Source: Akkermansiaceae bacterium UBA2381
Lineage (GTDB): Bacteria; Verrucomicrobiota; Verrucomicrobiia; Verrucomicrobiales; DEV007
Length of the DNA stretch: 64,000 bases
Assembly: GCA_002344215.1 (NCBI GenBank)
Contig: DDSV01000028.1
Coordinates: forward strand, 130,289-194,288
Direction: 5' to 3'
The notes under the pieces were generated by a model. The model did not search any database. It saw nothing but the letters and a program-made list of their open reading frames with translations, and was not told the origin of the DNA. Below, piece after piece: positions 42,944-51,684 of this stretch; the stretch's first letter is position 1, and each line of letters begins with the position of its first letter. A program made the position numbers and the translations under genes.

Positions 42944-43411
42944 TCAGAAGGCGGCGGCTTTCGAAGACAGGATTTCGTAGAGCTCTGCCGCTCCGTCCGC
43001 TTCGGCAAGCCGGCTGCGGGTTTCCGCGCTATTGAGGATCTTTGAGATCGCCGCCAGGGTTTTCAGGTGCAGGTTGTGCTGGGCTTCGGGAACAATAAAG
43101 AGAACGACGAAGTGGACCGGAGCCCGGTCGAGGGAGCAGAAATCAATTCCACGGTTCGACCGGCCGAAGATCGTGATGACTGACTCGATCCCGGCGAGAA
43201 AGCAGTGGGGAATCGCGATGCCTCCCCCGATTCCCGTGCTGCGCTGCTCCTCGCGGGCGCGAAGAGCGTTCAGGGCGGATTCCTGTTTCTGTGGGGAAAG
43301 GGCGCCAGTTTCGACAAGACGGTCGACCAGTTCAGCGATGGACGGCATCTGCTCGTCGGATTGCATTTCTGCAATGACGCACTCCGGGGAGAAAAGATCA
43401 GCCAGCATCAT
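42944..43411 (-). CDS. PTS EIIA (PtsN-like) domain protein
   Basis: A 155-residue EIIA of the fructose/nitrogen family. The phosphorylatable histidine lies in GIGGGIAIPHCFLAG (about residue 74) and the helix NLHLKTLAAISKILNSAETRSRL is typical. PtsN-type EIIAs are regulatory phosphocarriers of the nitrogen PTS rather than sugar transporters. No EIIB/EIIC or HPr gene is near, supporting a regulatory role. Two adjacent in-frame ATG codons (43411 and 43408) are possible starts. It is upstream of argS on the same strand. Confidence 0.88.
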   Translation of the reverse strand: MMLADLFSPECVIAEMQSDEQMPSIAELVDRLVETGALSPQKQESALNALRAREEQRSTGIGGGIAIPHCFLAGIESVITIFGRSNRGIDFCSLDRAPVHFVVLFIVPEAQHNLHLKTLAAISKILNSAETRSRLAEADGAAELYEILSSKAAAF

Positions 43412-43551
43412 GAGGGGGGAGTCGTGGATGGGATACGCGAGTGATCGAGCATAAGCACAGGTGACGGGGTAGCAAGGGCAGTTTTTCGGGGTTGACGCTT
43501 TACATTCCCTCTTTCGGCGCTCCATTGAAAGGCTCTTGATCTAGCCCTACG

Positions 43552-44034
43552 ATGAGTTGCCGAGTCCTTTTTGTCTGCACTGGAAACGTCTGCCGAAGTC
43601 CGATGGCGGAAGGTTTTCTTCGGGATATGGTGGCGGGGCTGGACGAGGAAGTCGACGTCGGATCGGCGGGTATCGGGGCGATGGAGGGCATGGCTCCGAG
43701 CCGGAATTCGGTCACGGCGATGAAGGAGGAGGGGATTGATATCTCCCGGCAGCGCAGCCGCATGCTGACTCCGGAAATGGTGGAGGACTACACGCATATT
43801 TTCGGGCTCGGGACGGGCCATGTGGACGCGATTCGGAGTTACTTTCCGGAGGCACAGGAGAAGATTTTTGTTCTCCGCGAGTTCATCGCCGACGAAAGCC
43901 TCGACCTGGAAGTTCCCGATCCGATCGGCGGGGATCTTGACGAATACCGGATCACCCGGAATCTGATCAAGGAGGCGATGCCCTCGATCCTTCGATTTGT
44001 CCTGACCGGCGATCCCTCCCGGCCGGGGGAGTAG
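43552..44034 (+). CDS. Low-molecular-weight protein tyrosine phosphatase
   Basis: A 160-residue enzyme with the P-loop CTGNVCRSPMAEG (Cys9 nucleophile, Arg15) at the N-terminus and the general-acid aspartate in VPDPIGGDLDEY (about residue 122). This layout marks the LMW-PTP/arsenate reductase superfamily; the DPxxGD form fits tyrosine phosphatases of the Wzb/YwlE type, including possible arginine phosphatase activity. It is divergent from the EIIA gene and precedes the RpiB-GlyA fusion gene by 104 bases. Confidence 0.92.
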   Translation: MSCRVLFVCTGNVCRSPMAEGFLRDMVAGLDEEVDVGSAGIGAMEGMAPSRNSVTAMKEEGIDISRQRSRMLTPEMVEDYTHIFGLGTGHVDAIRSYFPEAQEKIFVLREFIADESLDLEVPDPIGGDLDEYRITRNLIKEAMPSILRFVLTGDPSRPGE

Positions 44035-44124
44035 GGACGCAAGGTTCCCGCTAAGTTATTTTGACAATCCGCGTCTCCCGCTCTAGCTAACGCAGCGTAG
44101 ACATTCCGAGCGCTAGAACCCCTT

Positions 44125-44130
44125 TATAAT
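44125..44130 (+). promoter_or_regulatory. Perfect -10 box just before the rpiB-glyA start
   Basis: TATAAT at 44125-44130 lies so close to the ATG (44139) that transcription starting at the usual distance would begin at or next to the start codon, giving a leaderless mRNA. No good -35 box is at the right spacing. A separate TTGACA lies at 44061-44066 with a poor -10 (TAGCTA, 44084-44089). Both are sequence patterns only. Confidence 0.35.
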
Positions 44131-44138
44131 TACAGAAA

Positions 44139-45830
44139 ATGGAGAAACCCACTCTGATCATCGGCACCGACCACGGAGGATTCGAATTGAAAGAAGCCGT
44201 ATTGGCCCACTTGAAAGGGAAGGGCTACGATGTGGACGATGTGGGTTGTTTCTCGAAAGAGTCAGTCGACTACCCGGATTACGCCGGCCTCGTGGCGAGC
44301 GCCGTTGCGACCGGGCGGAAAGACCTCGGCATTCTTTGCTGCACGACCGGTATCGGCATGTCTGTTGCCGCCAACCGTTATCCCGGAATTCAGGCTGCGG
44401 TCGTGACCAATCCCGATCTCGCGGCTAAGACCCGCGTCCACAACAATACGAATGTGCTTTGTCTTGCGGGCGATTTTAACACGGGACCCGAAGGGGCTGC
44501 GATTGTGGATGCATGGCTCGGTGCTGCCTTCGAGAGTGGAGGACGTCATGAACGTCGGGTGAATAAGATGAATGCCTGCGGAGCCGCCTCGAGCGCGCCG
44601 CGCGTTGCTGTCGTCGATCCCGAGATCTACCACGTGATCGAGGAGGAGGAGGCCCGCCAGGCCGGCAACATCGAACTGATCGCCTCGGAAAATTTTGCCT
44701 CCCGTGCCGTGCAACAGGCACAAGGAAGCTGCCTCACCAATAAATACGCTGAAGGGTATCCCGGACGTCGTTGGTACGGAGGCTGCGAAAACGTCGACAA
44801 GGCCGAGTCCCTCGCGATCGAGCGGGCCAAGCAACTCTTTGGAGCCAAATTCGCCAATGTGCAGGCCCACTCCGGCTCTCAGGCGAATTGCGCCGTCTAT
44901 TTTAGTGTCCTTGAGCCCGGCGACAAAATCCTCACGATGGATCTCTCTCACGGGGGGCACCTCACCCATGGTCATCCGGCGAATTTCTCCGGAAAGCTCT
45001 ATGCCGTGAAGCACTACGGGGTTTCCAGGGAGAATGAGACGATCGACTATGACGCCCTCGCGGTCGCCGCGAAGGAATACCAGCCGAAGATGATCACGGC
45101 GGGTGCGTCGGCCTATTCCCACATCATCGATTTCCCCCGCATGAGGGAGATCGCCGATTCGGTCGGGGCCTACCTCTTTGTCGACATGGCCCACATCGCC
45201 GGGCTTGTTGCCGCCGGAGTTCATCCCTCGCCGATGGAGCACGCCCATTTTGTGACGACCACGACTCACAAGAGTCTGCGTGGTCCCCGCGGTGGTCTTA
45301 TCCTGACGAATGACGAGGACCTCGCGAAGAAGGTCGATGCGATGATCTTCCCGGGCATTCAGGGAGGACCGCTCATGCACGTCATTGCGGCAAAGGCCGT
45401 CTGCTTTCACGAGGCGCTCCAACCTGGATTCAAGGAATACCAGCAACAGGTCGTGAAGAATTCCTCACGCCTCGCGGCCCGGCTTGCCGGTCACGGTTAT
45501 CGTATCATCTCGGGTGGTACGGAGAACCACCTCTTCATGGTTGATCTGAGACCAAATGGAGTGAACGGCAAACTCGTTCAGGAGACCCTCGACAAGGCGG
45601 GTATCACGGTGAACAAGAATTCCATTCCCTTCGACACTGAGAGCCCCTTCAAGGGTGGCGGCATTCGCATTGGAACCCCCGCCGTGACAACTCGCGGTAT
45701 GAAGGAGGATGACATGGATCTCGTCGGTGATCTCATTCATGAGGCCATCTCAAATCATACGGACAATGCGAAGCTTGAGAGCATCCGGCTCCGCGTGCTG
45801 GAGTTGAACGAGCGGTTTCCATTGCCTTGA
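44139..45830 (+). CDS. RpiB - serine hydroxymethyltransferase fusion protein
   Basis: One 563-residue reading frame with two complete enzymes. Residues 1-145 are ribose-5-phosphate isomerase B: GTDHGGFELKE, the active-site CCTTGIGMS (Cys67/68), HNNTNVLC (His101) and the phosphate-binding GRHERR. Residues 155-563 are serine hydroxymethyltransferase (GlyA): ELIASENF, TNKYAEGYPGRRWYGG, VDMAHIAGL and the PLP lysine in TTTTHKSLRGPRGG (Lys378). RpiB interconverts ribose-5-P and ribulose-5-P; SHMT makes glycine and methylene-tetrahydrofolate from serine. Both feed purine synthesis, a logical link. No stop, frameshift or second start with a ribosome binding site separates them. Confidence 0.95.
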   Translation: MEKPTLIIGTDHGGFELKEAVLAHLKGKGYDVDDVGCFSKESVDYPDYAGLVASAVATGRKDLGILCCTTGIGMSVAANRYPGIQAAVVTNPDLAAKTRVHNNTNVLCLAGDFNTGPEGAAIVDAWLGAAFESGGRHERRVNKMNACGAASSAPRVAVVDPEIYHVIEEEEARQAGNIELIASENFASRAVQQAQGSCLTNKYAEGYPGRRWYGGCENVDKAESLAIERAKQLFGAKFANVQAHSGSQANCAVYFSVLEPGDKILTMDLSHGGHLTHGHPANFSGKLYAVKHYGVSRENETIDYDALAVAAKEYQPKMITAGASAYSHIIDFPRMREIADSVGAYLFVDMAHIAGLVAAGVHPSPMEHAHFVTTTTHKSLRGPRGGLILTNDEDLAKKVDAMIFPGIQGGPLMHVIAAKAVCFHEALQPGFKEYQQQVVKNSSRLAARLAGHGYRIISGGTENHLFMVDLRPNGVNGKLVQETLDKAGITVNKNSIPFDTESPFKGGGIRIGTPAVTTRGMKEDDMDLVGDLIHEAISNHTDNAKLESIRLRVLELNERFPLP

Positions 45831-46107
45831 GGGGAAGAGTCATGGGTCACGAGGAACGAGTCGTGGTGCCTTCCCGTAGCGGAAGCGGCGGTGCTTCCGT
45901 TGGGCGGAGCCTCGGAGGGGGGGGGGAAGGGCCGCTCTTTCGGCGAGAGACGCGGTTCTTACACAAAGCCACAAAGACCAAGCGACTTGGTTCCGCACCC
46001 GTAGAGGAGAGTGTGAACGAGTCGATTGGCGGTGGGGCATCGACTTCTCCTTGATCGGACAAAATATCTTCCTTGCCAAATTCCGCCGGGTTGGATAACT
46101 CTCTCGC

Positions 46108-47475
46108 ATGTCTTTAGCGATCCCTATTGGCAAAGCCGCCTTACCGCTTTCGAAATTGGCGTTCCTCATGGGGTTTTTGGCATCTGTGACTGCCAGTGCC
46201 GCCGATCCCTCCGCCCCGCTCCCGCCCGAACTAGCCACGCTGGATGCGCAGTTTGTCGCCTTGCAGTCCGAGCGTGTCTCTGGTCCCTTCGACGAGGGCT
46301 TGCAGAAGCTGATCGCGGGCTACCTCGAACGGCTCAAAACGATGATCGCCGAGGAAAAGGCCGCCCGAAATCTCGACGGCGTCGTCGCCCTGGAGGCGGA
46401 GCAGGAATCAGTCGTCTTCAAAGGCATCGTGCCCGAGACCGACGATGGAAAGACTCCCGAAAAGCTCAAGGAGTTGAGGGGGATCTACCGCGAGGCGCAC
46501 GCGAAGCTCGTCGCGGCGCGGGCCGAGAATATGAAGACCCTCACCCTTCCGCTCGCCGCACGACTTGTGCAGATGGAGGGAGACTTCACGAAAGGTGATC
46601 GCATCGACGATGCGAAGACCGTGCGCGAGTATCGTGAAGCTCTGGGGGAAAGTACGGCAAAAGCGGCGGGCGACCCCGGACTCTCAGCACCGGGTGGGGA
46701 GGCGAAAGCCGCCCTGCAACCCGCCAAGACTTTGGCCCTCAAAGACGGCGTCGAGAACTCGCTCGGCATGAAATTCCTCCCCGTGAAAGGCACCGACGTG
46801 CTCTTCTGCATCCACGAGGTGCGATACAAAGACTACGCCGCCTACGCGGCCGAGGCGCAGACGGGCGGAGGTCCGTGGAAAGACCAGAGTGCTGGCGGGT
46901 TCACCCCGACAGACCGGGCGGAGGATCACCCCGTGATCCGTGTCTCATGGGACGACGCGCAGAAGTTCTGCACGTGGCTGAGTAAAAAGGAAGGCAAACT
47001 TTATCGACTCCCGACCGATCAAGAGTGGAGCATTGCCGTGGACATCAGTCGGGATGAGAAGTGGAGATCCGACACCACACCCTCTAACGTCTTCAAGGAT
47101 CAGAACACCTTCCCGTGGGGCAATGCCTGGCCACCGCCGAAGGGAGCGGGCAACTACAGCGACGTGAGCCGCCATGCGAAGGCACCCGGCGACAACCGCC
47201 CCTTGCTGGAGGGCTACGACGACACTTTCCCGACGACTTCGCCGGTGATGAGCTTCGAGCCAAACAAGGTGGGTCTCTACGACATGGGAGGGAATGTGTG
47301 GGAGTGGGTCGAGGATTTTTATGACAATGCCAAGAAAGACCGTGTTTTGCGGGGCGGTTCTTGGCTTAACTACGAGCCTGGCGGTCTGCTCTCGTCGTCT
47401 CGCCTTCGCAAGACACCCGACACTCAGCACCATCTCTACGGGTTTCGGGTCGTGCTGTTGTCGTCCGGGGGCTAG
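46108..47475 (+). CDS. Secreted SUMF1/formylglycine-generating-enzyme-like domain protein
   Basis: A 455-residue exported protein: signal region (FLMGFLASVTASAA), a coiled, charged helical part (about 40-210), then a SUMF1-type (C-type-lectin-like) domain with MKFLPVKGTDVLFCIHEVRY, RLPTDQEWSIA, MGGNVWEWVEDFY and RVLRGGSWL. The catalytic cysteine pair of true formylglycine-generating enzymes is not visible near the C-terminus (SRLRKTPDTQHHLYGFRV), so it probably does not activate sulfatases; such domains usually bind ligands or partners. It is flanked by repeat-rich, gene-poor DNA on both sides. Confidence 0.85.
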   Translation: MSLAIPIGKAALPLSKLAFLMGFLASVTASAADPSAPLPPELATLDAQFVALQSERVSGPFDEGLQKLIAGYLERLKTMIAEEKAARNLDGVVALEAEQESVVFKGIVPETDDGKTPEKLKELRGIYREAHAKLVAARAENMKTLTLPLAARLVQMEGDFTKGDRIDDAKTVREYREALGESTAKAAGDPGLSAPGGEAKAALQPAKTLALKDGVENSLGMKFLPVKGTDVLFCIHEVRYKDYAAYAAEAQTGGGPWKDQSAGGFTPTDRAEDHPVIRVSWDDAQKFCTWLSKKEGKLYRLPTDQEWSIAVDISRDEKWRSDTTPSNVFKDQNTFPWGNAWPPPKGAGNYSDVSRHAKAPGDNRPLLEGYDDTFPTTSPVMSFEPNKVGLYDMGGNVWEWVEDFYDNAKKDRVLRGGSWLNYEPGGLLSSSRLRKTPDTQHHLYGFRVVLLSSGG

Positions 47476-47486
47476 GCTCTTTACCT

Positions 47487-47673
47487 GCGGCGTTGCCCCA
47501 CGCTGGTATAGGGCTGGGCCTTTGGCCCTCCTCTGTTTTTGGTGAGCGGTGACTGGGGCGATGCCTCAGCTGGTATAGGAATGGGCCGTTGGCTCTGGAA
47601 TGTGAATGAACGCTTGGCATTTAGGGCGATGCCCCAGGATTTTGGGTCGAATTGCAACAAGGGCCAAAGGCCC
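47487..47673. repeat. Cluster of degenerate palindromic interspersed repeats
   Basis: Three related units lie at about 47487-47529, 47555-47596 and 47623-47673. The first two share GGCGNTGCC-CA-CTGGTATAGG and a following TGGGCC-TTGGC-CT; the third has GGGCGATGCCCCAGG and the palindrome AGGGCCAAAGGCCCT. Each can form a small hairpin. This resembles short palindromic repeats scattered in many Verrucomicrobia and Planctomycetes. The rest of the gap to ilvB (47674-47888) is A+T-rich with no gene. Confidence 0.6.
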
Positions 47674-47888
47674 TACCTAGATCCGCCGTTATTGGCTTGC
47701 TTGTTTTCCTTTCTGCCCATCTCACGATGGGTGCGGCGTCGAAAAATAGGTAATTTTCGGTCAAAGCGGTGGATTTTATCTGATTGAGGATTGAAAAATT
47801 GCTAAGTTTTGAACAAATGTCGTGATTTTCAGTTTGCGATCTCGCGAAAAAGACCGAATTTCAACCAAACAAGCCCATCTTTCATTCC

Positions 47889-49625
47889 ATGGCCTCTAAG
47901 AAAAAACAAGAACTCGACGGAGCACAGGCTCTTATCATGACACTCGACAGCCTTGGCGTTGAGTATGTCTTCGGTTACTCCGGCGGAGCGGCGCTTCCGA
48001 TCTTCGACGCGCTTGAAACGGTGAAGTCGAAAATGAAGTTCGTCCTTACCCGTCATGAGCAGGGGGCGACACACATGGCTGACGGGTACGCCCGCGCCAC
48101 CGGGAAGCCCGCCGTTGTGCTTGTGACATCCGGGCCCGGAGCAGGGAACACCCTTACCGGGATCATGACGGCGCAGATGGATTCGGTTCCGATGATCATC
48201 GTGACGGGCCAGCAGGTGACCTGGATGCTTGGAAAAGACGCCTTTCAGGAGGCGGACATCTTTGGGATCACCATTCCGGTGGTGAAGCACAATTACCTCG
48301 TTCGCGAGACCAACGATCTGCCTCGCGTTGCCCGCGAGGCTTATCACATCGCCACGACGGGCCGTCCCGGTCCGGTTTTGATCGATGTGCCGAAAAACAT
48401 CAGCCAGTCCCCCTTCACCGGGGACCTTGATGCGGAAATTGATCTGCCCGGCTACCGTCCCGAGAAAGCGTACGACATCGATCGCACTTCGATTGAGGAA
48501 GCGGCGCGACTCATCAATCTTGCGAAGAAACCCCTCATCCTCGCCGGTCACGGAGCCATGATTTCCGGGGCGGAGCGCGAACTCATGGAGCTTGCTGTGA
48601 AGCTGGATTGCCCGGTGACCTCGACTTTGCTTGGTAAAGGCGTTTTTCCCGAATCACACCCGCTCGCGCTCGGCATGCTGGGGATGCACGGAACGGCTTA
48701 CGCCAATAAGGCAGTGTGTGAGTGCGACCTTCTCTTTAACGTCGGTTCGCGTTTCGACGACCGCATTATCGGCCAGGCGCCCAAGTTTGCCGCCCAGGCG
48801 AAGATCATCCACATCGACATTGACGTGGCTGAGATGAGCAAAATGATCACGACTGATGTTGAGATCGTGGGTGATGCGAAGACAGCGCTGAAACAGCTTC
48901 TGCCGCTCATTGAGAAGAAGAAGTTTCCGGAATGGAACGAGCATCTCAACGGCTACAAGAAGAAGTACCCGCTCGCTTATAAAAAGCAGGGAGGGTTGCG
49001 CATGCAGCAGGTTCTTGATGAGATCCACGATCTCACGGGAGGCAATGCCATCATCGCGACCGACGTGGGTCAGCATCAGATGTGGGCGGCGCAGTTCTAC
49101 ACCAACGATGCCTCATTCAAGTGGCTTAGTTCGGGTGGTGCCGGGACGATGGGCTTTGGATTCCCTGCGGCGATCGGAGCCCAGTTTGCCTGTCCGAACG
49201 AGACCGTTATTTCCGTTTCCGGTGATGGAGGTTTCCAGATGACACTCTGCGAACTCGCCACTGCCGTGATTCACAAGCTTCCGATCAAGATTCTGGTTCT
49301 CAACAACCACTACCTCGGCATGGTTCGTCAATGGCAGGAGCTCTTCTTCGACAACCGCGAGAGCGGAGTGGACCTGGTTGGCAATCCCGACTTTGTGAAA
49401 CTCGCCGAGGCCTATGGTGCCAAAGGCATCAACATCAAACGTCCTGCCGACGTGCGCAAGAAGTTGCAGGAGGCACTCGACTACAATGATGGTCCGATTC
49501 TCATCAACGCCGAATGTATCAAGACGGACAACGTGTTCCCGATGATTCCTGCCGGTGCCGCGCTTGAGGACATGCTCACCGAGCCGCCGAAGTATAAAAT
49601 GGAGAAACCTGTCGGATCGACCTGA
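47889..49625 (+). CDS. ilvB: Acetolactate synthase large subunit
   Basis: A 578-residue thiamine diphosphate enzyme that condenses two pyruvates to acetolactate (or pyruvate with 2-oxobutyrate), the first step of valine, leucine and isoleucine synthesis. Key segments are GVEYVFGYSGGAALPIFDAL, the catalytic glutamate in TRHEQGATHMADGYARATGKP, the FAD-binding region FNVGSRFDDR and the diphosphate/metal motif GDGGFQMTLCEL...NNHYLGMVRQWQ (about 445-480). Three domains are complete. The small-subunit gene follows 138 bases downstream after a long inverted repeat. Confidence 0.97.
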   Translation: MASKKKQELDGAQALIMTLDSLGVEYVFGYSGGAALPIFDALETVKSKMKFVLTRHEQGATHMADGYARATGKPAVVLVTSGPGAGNTLTGIMTAQMDSVPMIIVTGQQVTWMLGKDAFQEADIFGITIPVVKHNYLVRETNDLPRVAREAYHIATTGRPGPVLIDVPKNISQSPFTGDLDAEIDLPGYRPEKAYDIDRTSIEEAARLINLAKKPLILAGHGAMISGAERELMELAVKLDCPVTSTLLGKGVFPESHPLALGMLGMHGTAYANKAVCECDLLFNVGSRFDDRIIGQAPKFAAQAKIIHIDIDVAEMSKMITTDVEIVGDAKTALKQLLPLIEKKKFPEWNEHLNGYKKKYPLAYKKQGGLRMQQVLDEIHDLTGGNAIIATDVGQHQMWAAQFYTNDASFKWLSSGGAGTMGFGFPAAIGAQFACPNETVISVSGDGGFQMTLCELATAVIHKLPIKILVLNNHYLGMVRQWQELFFDNRESGVDLVGNPDFVKLAEAYGAKGINIKRPADVRKKLQEALDYNDGPILINAECIKTDNVFPMIPAGAALEDMLTEPPKYKMEKPVGST

Positions 49626-49647
49626 TCCGGCGACTCTGTCGCCGGTG

Positions 49648-49748
49648 AAAGGTGGGAAGGTAAAAGGTGAAATGTCTTTTCCTGCTCACCGATCACCATC
49701 GGCTTCCAGACGGCACCACAACCTTTCACTTTTTACTTTCTCACCTTT
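49648..49748. repeat. 28-base inverted repeat between ilvB and ilvN
   Basis: The arm at 49648-49675 (starts AAAGGTGGGAAGG) and the arm at 49721-49748 (ends TTTCTCACCTTT) are complementary at 24 of 28 places; three of the four differences become G-U pairs in RNA. The 45-base loop is 49676-49720. The right arm is the same C/T-rich unit found upstream of the kinase-like gene at 5104-5150. No T-run follows, so it is not a classical terminator; it could be an attenuating, RNA-processing or mobile repeat structure. Confidence 0.75.
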
Positions 49749-49763
49749 CACTCTTTGTACCCC

Positions 49764-50309
49764 ATGGCCCGAACCATTATTACGACCGACGAAAAGCCCA
49801 AGCCACGCCCCGATATTATCGGCGGCCACACCTTGAGTATGTTTGTGAACAACCAACCCGGTGTTCTCATGCGGATTTGTCAGATTTTCGCACGACGCGC
49901 CTACAACATTGATTCGCTCGTTGTCTCTCAGGGTCGTGATCCCCGGTTTTCGCGTCTGACGCTCGGCATCAGCGGTGACCCGGCGGGCCTGACCCAGATC
50001 ATCCTGCAATGCGACAAATTGATCGACGTGATCCATTGCTACGAACACACCCCGGAAGATGCGGTGGTGCGTGAACTGGCCCTGATCAAGATCAAGGCGG
50101 ATAACGCCGAGCGCCGTACCGAGATCCTCCAGGTGGTGGAGCATTTTGGAGGCAAGACAGTGGATTTTTCCGAGGCTTCCATGGTCATTCGGATCGAGGG
50201 CGCAAGTGACAAGGTCGATGCTTCAATCCGACTCCTCAACAACTACGACATCATCGAGACGGTAAGAACCGGCAAGGTGGTGATGGCTCGTGGCGAACAG
50301 GTAACCTGA
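49764..50309 (+). CDS. ilvN: Acetolactate synthase small (regulatory) subunit
   Basis: A 181-residue regulatory subunit. An ACT domain near the N-terminus (HTLSMFVNNQPGVLMRICQIFARRAYNID, by position about 22-50) binds branched-chain amino acid for feedback control, followed by the family's C-terminal domain (HFGGKTVDFSEASMVIRIEG, IIETVRTGKVVMARG). It forms the holoenzyme with IlvB. The ATG at 49764 lies 15 bases after the right arm of the inverted repeat; no Shine-Dalgarno is seen. A TTG at 49755 is a less likely start. Confidence 0.95.
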   Translation: MARTIITTDEKPKPRPDIIGGHTLSMFVNNQPGVLMRICQIFARRAYNIDSLVVSQGRDPRFSRLTLGISGDPAGLTQIILQCDKLIDVIHCYEHTPEDAVVRELALIKIKADNAERRTEILQVVEHFGGKTVDFSEASMVIRIEGASDKVDASIRLLNNYDIIETVRTGKVVMARGEQVT

Positions 50310-50380
50310 TCGCCAAAGTTCGGGGTCCCCCGGTGATGGGGATGGGGGATGGTCCGGGCTTCGGGAATGAGTTTTCTCAT

Positions 50381-50408
50381 GTGACACCGGCGCGGATTCT
50401 GCTATAAA
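50381..50408 (+). promoter_or_regulatory. Candidate sigma-70 promoter with extended -10
   Basis: GTGACA (50381-50386, 5 of 6 matches to TTGACA), a 16-base spacer, and TATAAA (50403-50408, 5 of 6 matches) preceded by TGC (extended -10). Transcription would begin around 50415, about 20 bases before the ATG of the cyclic-nucleotide-binding gene. Confidence 0.55.
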
Positions 50409-50435
50409 GCCGGACCGTTATCGGGCTGAAAATCC

Positions 50436-50903
50436 ATGAGAAAATCAATCATTGAGATCTGTCTGGAGATAAATCTGCCGCTTCGTACGCTTCCGGCCGG
50501 GGAAGCCTTCATTGAGGAGGGAGTGCGTCAGGGAAATCTTTACATCCTCAATGAGGGGACGGTTGAGATCAGTAAATGTGGAGTCGAACTCACCGACGTT
50601 TCGGCTCAGGGAGCGGTCTTCGGGGAAGTTTCGCAGTTGATGAACACAGCGCCGATGGCCACGGTAAAAACGATCAAAGAGTCGTCTTTCTTCGTGGCGG
50701 AGAATGCGGGCGTGTTACTGGAGCGTCATCCGGAGATTTATTACCATATCGCCTGCCTCCTCGCCGCGCGCTTGACGTCGGTATTGTCCTATCTTGTGGA
50801 CATCAAGAAACAGTATGGGGATGAGGACAGCCATCTCGGGATGATGGACGAGGTCCTGGAAAGTCTCCTCCATCTCCAGACGGGTCAGGGATCGAGCCGC
50901 TGA
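50436..50903 (+). CDS. Cyclic nucleotide-binding domain protein
   Basis: A 155-residue protein that is essentially one cNMP-binding domain (LRTLPAGEAFIEEGVRQGNLYILNEGTVEI..., GAVFGEVSQLMNTAPMATVKTIKESSF) followed by a short helical tail. The phosphate-binding cassette (GEVSQL...PMATV) is only partly conserved (the arginine is not obvious), so ligand binding is uncertain. No DNA-binding or channel domain is attached. Its end overlaps the end of the convergent metallophosphoesterase gene by 19 bases. Confidence 0.85.
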   Translation: MRKSIIEICLEINLPLRTLPAGEAFIEEGVRQGNLYILNEGTVEISKCGVELTDVSAQGAVFGEVSQLMNTAPMATVKTIKESSFFVAENAGVLLERHPEIYYHIACLLAARLTSVLSYLVDIKKQYGDEDSHLGMMDEVLESLLHLQTGQGSSR

Positions 50904-51625
50904 CCTGTCTTCAGACAAACTGATTCCGAGCCCTCCATCCAGCGCCAGGTCGCGGTGCCGGCGGTGAGATCGAATTCAATCGAGGTCGGCACAGGACCGA
51001 TCTGCCGTCCGGCGTTAAACACCATGGTGGTTCCGATGCGGTCGAACCACACCCCGTTCCGGGTGAAGGGGGCTTGATGAATATGACCTCCAATGACAAG
51101 GTCGGGGCAGTAGTTCCCGATCCAGGCGGACAACTCGCTGTCGCCAAACTCGCGTTTGCCGTCAAAGGCGAGAGGTGATCCCGCAGGGGGAGCATGATAG
51201 AGCCAGATCCATTTTTCTTTGGGCTTTTTCGAATCCCGCTCCAGCAACTCAGCCACTGCGGTTCTGGATTCCTCGCCGTCCCACCAGGGGCAAAGCGTGA
51301 AAAGAATTCCGTCCTGCTCAAAGGAGTCGCCATCACTGAAGATCCCTGTGCCGGTTGAGTTTTTGAGCCAGTCAGCCACCTGTTCTCCGGCGTCGTTTCG
51401 TCCGTCGCCGTCGTGATTTCCCGAGGTCACAAGAACCGGAGTCGACTCCGGGAGTCGGCGGAGATACTTCTTCACGACCAGAATCTGAACGTCCAGTGCG
51501 ACCGGAGAGATAATATCGAGGAGGTCACCCGGGAGAACAAGAAGGTCGAAGCCTTCTACCGCGCCCTTCAACCAATCCCACTGCTTAAGGGTGTAGTGGA
51601 GATCGGCGACCGAGAGAATTCTCAT
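50885..51625 (-). CDS. Calcineurin-like metallophosphoesterase
   Basis: A 246-residue enzyme starting at the ATG at 51625 (MRILSVADLHYT). The metal-binding motifs are all present: DLH, VLPGDLLD, TSGNHD, LYHAPP and GGHIHQAPF. The superfamily hydrolyses phosphomonoesters or phosphodiesters, including cyclic nucleotides; being tail-to-tail with a cNMP-binding protein gene is suggestive but not proof of a link. The reading frame extends upstream to 51784 without family similarity. Confidence 0.9.
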   Translation of the reverse strand: MRILSVADLHYTLKQWDWLKGAVEGFDLLVLPGDLLDIISPVALDVQILVVKKYLRRLPESTPVLVTSGNHDGDGRNDAGEQVADWLKNSTGTGIFSDGDSFEQDGILFTLCPWWDGEESRTAVAELLERDSKKPKEKWIWLYHAPPAGSPLAFDGKREFGDSELSAWIGNYCPDLVIGGHIHQAPFTRNGVWFDRIGTTMVFNAGRQIGPVPTSIEFDLTAGTATWRWMEGSESVCLKTGQRLDP

Positions 51626-51684
51626 ACCGTTTACTCTGCATGACAACGGACACCGATCAAGGGCCATCCTTTTGCCGCGTATCG

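Noticed and set aside
46108..47475. SUMF1-domain protein as the formylglycine-generating enzyme for the two sulfatases
   Set aside because: It is exported, distant from the sulfatases, and lacks the C-terminal catalytic cysteine pair, so it is more likely a binding domain.
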